IMG/VR virus record: IMGVR_UViG_3300009370_000117
Span: 1-30,902 of that record
Direction: 5' to 3' (one strand)
Length of the DNA: 30,902 bases
Origin: a virus
Below the pieces are notes generated by a model. It did no database searches. It had not been told where the DNA came from and saw only the letters and a list, made by a program, of their open reading frames with translations. Made by a program: the position numbers and the translations under genes. Below, in pieces: positions 28,567 through 30,902 of this stretch (positions are counted from its first letter, which is position 1; the number at the start of each line of letters is the position of its first letter).

Positions 28567-28797
28567 ATGAGCCCCACCCGGCCAATGGGTTGGGGGCACC
28601 GGGACACAAAAGGCGTGCCGGCGCGGCGTTTGGTTTTGCCGCCCGGTTTGGGGCTTTCCATGGCCCCAATAAACTCCGACTCCTTGGCGGCGCCTTGTTC
28701 CTTTCATGCCCCAACCCTTTTCATACCCCCGGCCGGCGTGGGGCTCACCAATTTCAACCACGGGCGTGCCACCGTTTTTTGCGGCGGCCATGGTTAA
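28567..28797 (+). CDS. Doubtful small ORF before methyltransferase
   Basis: A 76-residue frame four bases after the preceding stop (MSPTRPMGWGHRDTKG...), ending eight bases into the methyltransferase gene. It is rich in Pro, Gly and Ala without clear structure. It fills an otherwise 227-base gap, which argues for it; its composition and the presence of open frames in all three phases here argue against it. Confidence 0.35.
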   Translation: MSPTRPMGWGHRDTKGVPARRLVLPPGLGLSMAPINSDSLAAPCSFHAPTLFIPPAGVGLTNFNHGRATVFCGGHG

Positions 28798-29911
28798 AAA
28801 TGACACCCCCCTCACCCTTGGCAGTTTGTTTGCCGGCATTGGCGGGTTTGACTTGGGCTTTGAGCGTGCCGGGTTTCGCACCCTTTGGGCGTGTGAGTTC
28901 GACGCAAAGTGTCGCCAGGTGCTCGCCAAGAAATTCCCCGAGGCCAAGCAGCACGATGATGTGGCCACATTTGTGCCCGACAATTTTGAGTGCCCCACCG
29001 CCATCACCTTTGGCAGCCCATGCCAAGACTTGAGCATTGCAGGAAAACGCGCCGGCCTCGATGGATCGCGCTCGGTTTTGTTTTATGAAGCAACAAGAAT
29101 TATTCGCGGACATGTCGCCCGAGGATTACGCTTTGCGGTGTGGGAAAATGTTCCGGGGGCTCTCTCATCAAACGGAGGAGGAGATTTTGCGATGGTCTTG
29201 CGGGAGTTGGCAAAATGCGGGGCGGTGGATATCTGCTGGAGAATTCTGGATGCTCAATGGTTCGGAGTGGCCCAAAGACGGCGCCGCCTGTTTGTTGTCG
29301 CAGATTTTAGAGAAAAAGGCGCCGGGCAAGTATTATCTTTCGCCGAAAGCGTGCAAGGGCATCCTCCGCCGCGCAGAGAAAAGGGGGAGGGTGTTGCCGG
29401 CGATGTTGCTGGCAGCGTTAGAGGCAAGAGCCGCCACGGCCTAGACTCTCGCGGGGCATATATTCCCGAAAACACCACCCCCACGCTAACCCCCGCCTAT
29501 GGCACAAAATGGGGGCTTGATAATCAGCACATTGATCAAGGCATGGGGTTGTTTGTTCCCGAGGTTTGCGGCCCGTTGACCGATGGGGCGCACCATGGTG
29601 GCGGGATGAATGGGCAAGATGCATACAGCGGGAGGATTTTTGCCGTCCATACCCGACAAGACCCCATCACGGCAAAAGACCACACGCCCCCGCTCGATAA
29701 TTCCCAGCCGCAAGGCGTGGCGGTTACTGAGGGCATCACCGTGCGGCGCTTAACCCCCCGCGAGTGTGAGCGCCTTCAAGGTTTCCCCGATGATTGGACA
29801 AAAGGCCACGCCGATGGCCCACGCTATCGGATGCTCGGCAATGCCGTGACCGTGACCGTGGCCGAGTGGATTGGCAGAGGTGCGGCAAAAGCCTTGGAGG
29901 GGTGCCAATGA
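28790..29911 (+). CDS. dcm: DNA C5-cytosine methyltransferase
   Basis: A 373-residue enzyme that transfers a methyl group from SAM to C5 of cytosine. Motif I SLFAGIGGFDLGF (12-24), motif IV GSPCQDLS with catalytic C78, motif VI WENV (118-121), motif VIII AQRRRRLFVVAD (161-172), a target-recognition region (about 180-320) and motifs IX-X with RECERLQGFPDDW and YRMLGNAV are all present. It probably shields phage DNA from host restriction. No partner nuclease is coded nearby. ATG 28790 lies in CC-ATGG and directly precedes motif I. A second gene is coded inside it in another frame. Confidence 0.95.
   Translation: MVKNDTPLTLGSLFAGIGGFDLGFERAGFRTLWACEFDAKCRQVLAKKFPEAKQHDDVATFVPDNFECPTAITFGSPCQDLSIAGKRAGLDGSRSVLFYEATRIIRGHVARGLRFAVWENVPGALSSNGGGDFAMVLRELAKCGAVDICWRILDAQWFGVAQRRRRLFVVADFREKGAGQVLSFAESVQGHPPPRREKGEGVAGDVAGSVRGKSRHGLDSRGAYIPENTTPTLTPAYGTKWGLDNQHIDQGMGLFVPEVCGPLTDGAHHGGGMNGQDAYSGRIFAVHTRQDPITAKDHTPPLDNSQPQGVAVTEGITVRRLTPRECERLQGFPDDWTKGHADGPRYRMLGNAVTVTVAEWIGRGAAKALEGCQ
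29085..29444 (+). CDS. Second gene coded inside the methyltransferase
   Basis: A 119-residue protein in an overlapping frame wholly inside dcm (MKQQELFADMSPEDYALRCG...). It does not look like a random frame: it has a balanced composition and a region EFWMLNGSEWPKDGAACLLS then YYLSPKACKGILRRAEKRGR and LPAMLLAALEA. To my recollection, this LS-P-K-A-C-x-G-ILRRAE-x-RG pattern occurs as a separate conserved protein overlapping C5-methyltransferase genes in many phages. Function unknown; it may assist or regulate the methyltransferase. It covers motifs VI-VIII of dcm, so both frames are constrained at once. Confidence 0.7.
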   Translation: MKQQELFADMSPEDYALRCGKMFRGLSHQTEEEILRWSCGSWQNAGRWISAGEFWMLNGSEWPKDGAACLLSQILEKKAPGKYYLSPKACKGILRRAEKRGRVLPAMLLAALEARAATA

Positions 29912-30363
29912 CCGAGCACCGGCTTTTCGATCTTCATGGGGCCATTGATTTTGATTGGGATGCCATCGATCCATTTCCTGACCCCGACGACGTTGCCACC
30001 GCAATTGTGGCCGAGGTTCTTTCTTTTGTCTTTGCTTTTGTTTTTGCCGGCACCGCCACCACCGCAACGGCCTTTCGGCGCTTTGTCGCTGTGGCCTATA
30101 TCGTGCGGCCCGATCTCCTGCAAAACCGATCGCAAGCCCGCCTTGCCCATGAGCTCAAGGTGACGAAGAGCGAGGTGGCCCGGCATGTGGCCGCCGTGCG
30201 CGATGAGTTGGGAGTCAGCGGCGCCAAGCTTTTGCCGGTGGCCATGCGCCTCAAGATCAAGGCCGGGCAGTTGCGGGCACGCCAAGAAAAATTGCGCCCC
30301 CCACTCCGTGCCAAGAAAAAACCCAGCCGCCCCCAGCGGGCGAGGAGAGCGCCGAAAAAATGA
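29908..30363 (+). CDS. HTH DNA-binding protein
   Basis: A 151-residue protein starting in an ATGA overlap with dcm. An acidic start (DFDWDAIDPFPDPDD) is followed by a hydrophobic helix (VLSFVFAFVFAGTATTATAF), then a helix-turn-helix (NRSQARLAHELKVTKSEVAR) and a very basic tail (AKKKPSRPQRARRAPKK). It may be a late regulator or a DNA-packaging aid: it is the last sizeable gene before cos. The usual regulator families do not fit clearly. Confidence 0.6.
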   Translation: MTEHRLFDLHGAIDFDWDAIDPFPDPDDVATAIVAEVLSFVFAFVFAGTATTATAFRRFVAVAYIVRPDLLQNRSQARLAHELKVTKSEVARHVAAVRDELGVSGAKLLPVAMRLKIKAGQLRARQEKLRPPLRAKKKPSRPQRARRAPKK

Positions 30364-30569
30364 GGGGGAGGTGGCAACCTGGCGACGCTGCCATGGCGAT
30401 CGGTATTTTTGTTTTGGTTTTCGCTGCCCTTGTGGCCGGCACCGAGCACGCCGACCAAATGCGCGGCGTGATCGGTGCGTGGATCGCGGTGGTGGGGGTC
30501 GTGGTGCTCGGGCTCGCGTCGGCGCGGTTTCTCGTTTTGGTTTTGAGTTGTTTGGTTTTGGTTGGTTGA
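30360..30569 (+). CDS. Small two-TM membrane protein
   Basis: A 69-residue protein in an ATGA overlap. Two hydrophobic helices (AMAIGIFVLVFAALVAG and GVIGAWIAVVGVVVLGLASA) and a hydrophobic end (LVLVLSCLVLVG) whose codons merge into the T/G-rich tract. It is holin-like in shape, but far from the lysis block; a superinfection-exclusion or membrane role is possible. The C-terminus may have been reshaped by growth of the tract. Confidence 0.5.
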   Translation: MRGRWQPGDAAMAIGIFVLVFAALVAGTEHADQMRGVIGAWIAVVGVVVLGLASARFLVLVLSCLVLVG

Positions 30570-30850
30570 TTGGTTGATTGGTTGATTGTTTGATTGTTTG
30601 TTTGTTTTGGTTGTTTTGTTTGTTTGTTTGTTTTGTTTGTTTGTTTTGTTTGTTTGTTTTGTTTTTTTAATTTGTTTGTTTTGTTTGTTTGTTTGTTTGT
30701 TTTGGTTGGTTGTTTGTTTTGTTTTTTTAATTTGTTTGTTTTGATTGGTTGTTTGTTTTGTTTTGTTTGTTTTGATTGGTTGGTTGTTTTGTTTTGTTTT
30801 TTTTAATTTTGTTTTGTTTTTTTTAAATTTGTTTGTTTTTTTAAATATCC
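30570..30850. repeat. T/G-only low-complexity tract
   Basis: About 280 bases of almost only T and G on the + strand, built from GGTTGATT, GTTTGTTT and GTTTTGTTTG units and broken by TTTTTTTAATTTG, which occurs four times in variants. Unit TTTTTTTAATTTGTTTGTTTTG-like runs repeat 60 bases apart (near 30663 and 30723). The open frame here (Cys/Phe/Val/Leu only) is an artefact. Bases 30551-30568, at its edge, are complementary to the A/C leader at 19396. Confidence 0.9.
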
Positions 30851-30902
30851 CCCCGTTTAAGGTACTCCCTTTTCTTTCTTTTTCTGAGGGGAGCGGCCGC
30901 GA
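30851..30902. other. Right cos flank and terminal repeat
   Basis: After the T/G tract comes a pyrimidine-rich run (30866-30885) framed by CTCCC (30865-30869) and GGGAG (30889-30893), which can pair and includes the first bases of the cohesive end. The last 12 bases (30891-30902), GAGCGGCCGCGA, equal bases 1-12. This side would hold the site at which packaging of one genome ends. Confidence 0.65.

Noticed and set aside
28706-28789. Upstream extension of the methyltransferase from ATG 28706
   Set aside because: Motif I lies 12 residues after ATG 28790, as usual for the family, and that ATG has the CC-ATGG context common in this genome.
30594-30806. 70-residue open frame made of Cys, Phe, Val and Leu
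   Set aside because: It is only the translation of the T/G low-complexity tract, with no start signal and no plausible protein composition.

Overview
The window looks like the complete linear genome of a temperate, lambda-like tailed phage, opened at its cohesive end. The same 12 bases (GAGCGGCCGCGA) stand in direct orientation at both ends. The gene order from the left end (small terminase, lambda GpA-type large terminase, gpW-like joiner, portal, protease/scaffold, decoration protein, capsid, tail) is that of a cos-packaging siphophage. Every gene I accept is on the + strand. A lipobox-bearing, spanin-like lysis protein points to a Gram-negative host. Only a few genes (for example those at 21238 and 21907) have a textbook Shine-Dalgarno; many start as CC-ATGG, as ATGA overlaps, or after A/C-rich leaders. 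The host taxon cannot be told from the sequence.

Layout. 1-152: cos end, a folded terminator-like element and a possible terminase-binding region. 153-3708: terminase genes, with a two-gene 7-deazaguanine DNA-modification cassette (QueD-like, then a DpdA/TGT-like enzyme) inserted between the small and large subunits. 3738-9317: unknown gene, gpW, portal, small ORF, protease/scaffold, decoration protein, major capsid. 9330-9404: two hairpins. 9413-17617: connectors, tail tube, chaperone, tape measure and two distal tail/fibre genes. 17617-18897: small membrane and lipoprotein genes, probably the lysis cassette, with one gene nested in another. 18904-19133: terminator, palindromes and a strong sigma70-type promoter whose spacer holds an operator-like dyad. 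19141-21429: eight small accessory genes. 21430-21906: repeat-rich region, probably attP or integrase arm sites. 21907-25662: tyrosine integrase, excisionase-like HTH protein, SSB-like protein, PrmA-like methyltransferase and PD-(D/E)XK exonuclease. 25663-27643: twin palindromic repeats, replication initiator with embedded iterons (candidate origin) and small partners. 27640-30569: HAD phosphatase, small proteins, a C5-cytosine methyltransferase with a second gene coded inside it, an HTH protein and a membrane protein. 30570-30850: extreme T/G-rich tract, then the right cos end.

How it works together. The phage should integrate and excise using its own integrase and Xis-like protein. It probably starts theta replication from iterons inside its initiator gene and recruits host polymerase and helicase, since none is coded here. 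Concatemers would be cut at cos. DNA is probably protected in two ways: 7-deazaguanine insertion by the DpdA-like protein, with the rest of the precursor pathway from the host, and C5-cytosine methylation.

The most striking genome-wide pattern is a set of short direct repeats (17-25 bp) at gene starts. A 25-nt start-associated linker occurs four times, and several genes or cassettes are flanked by exact copies of the next gene's start region. These look like scars or substrates of single-gene cassette exchange.
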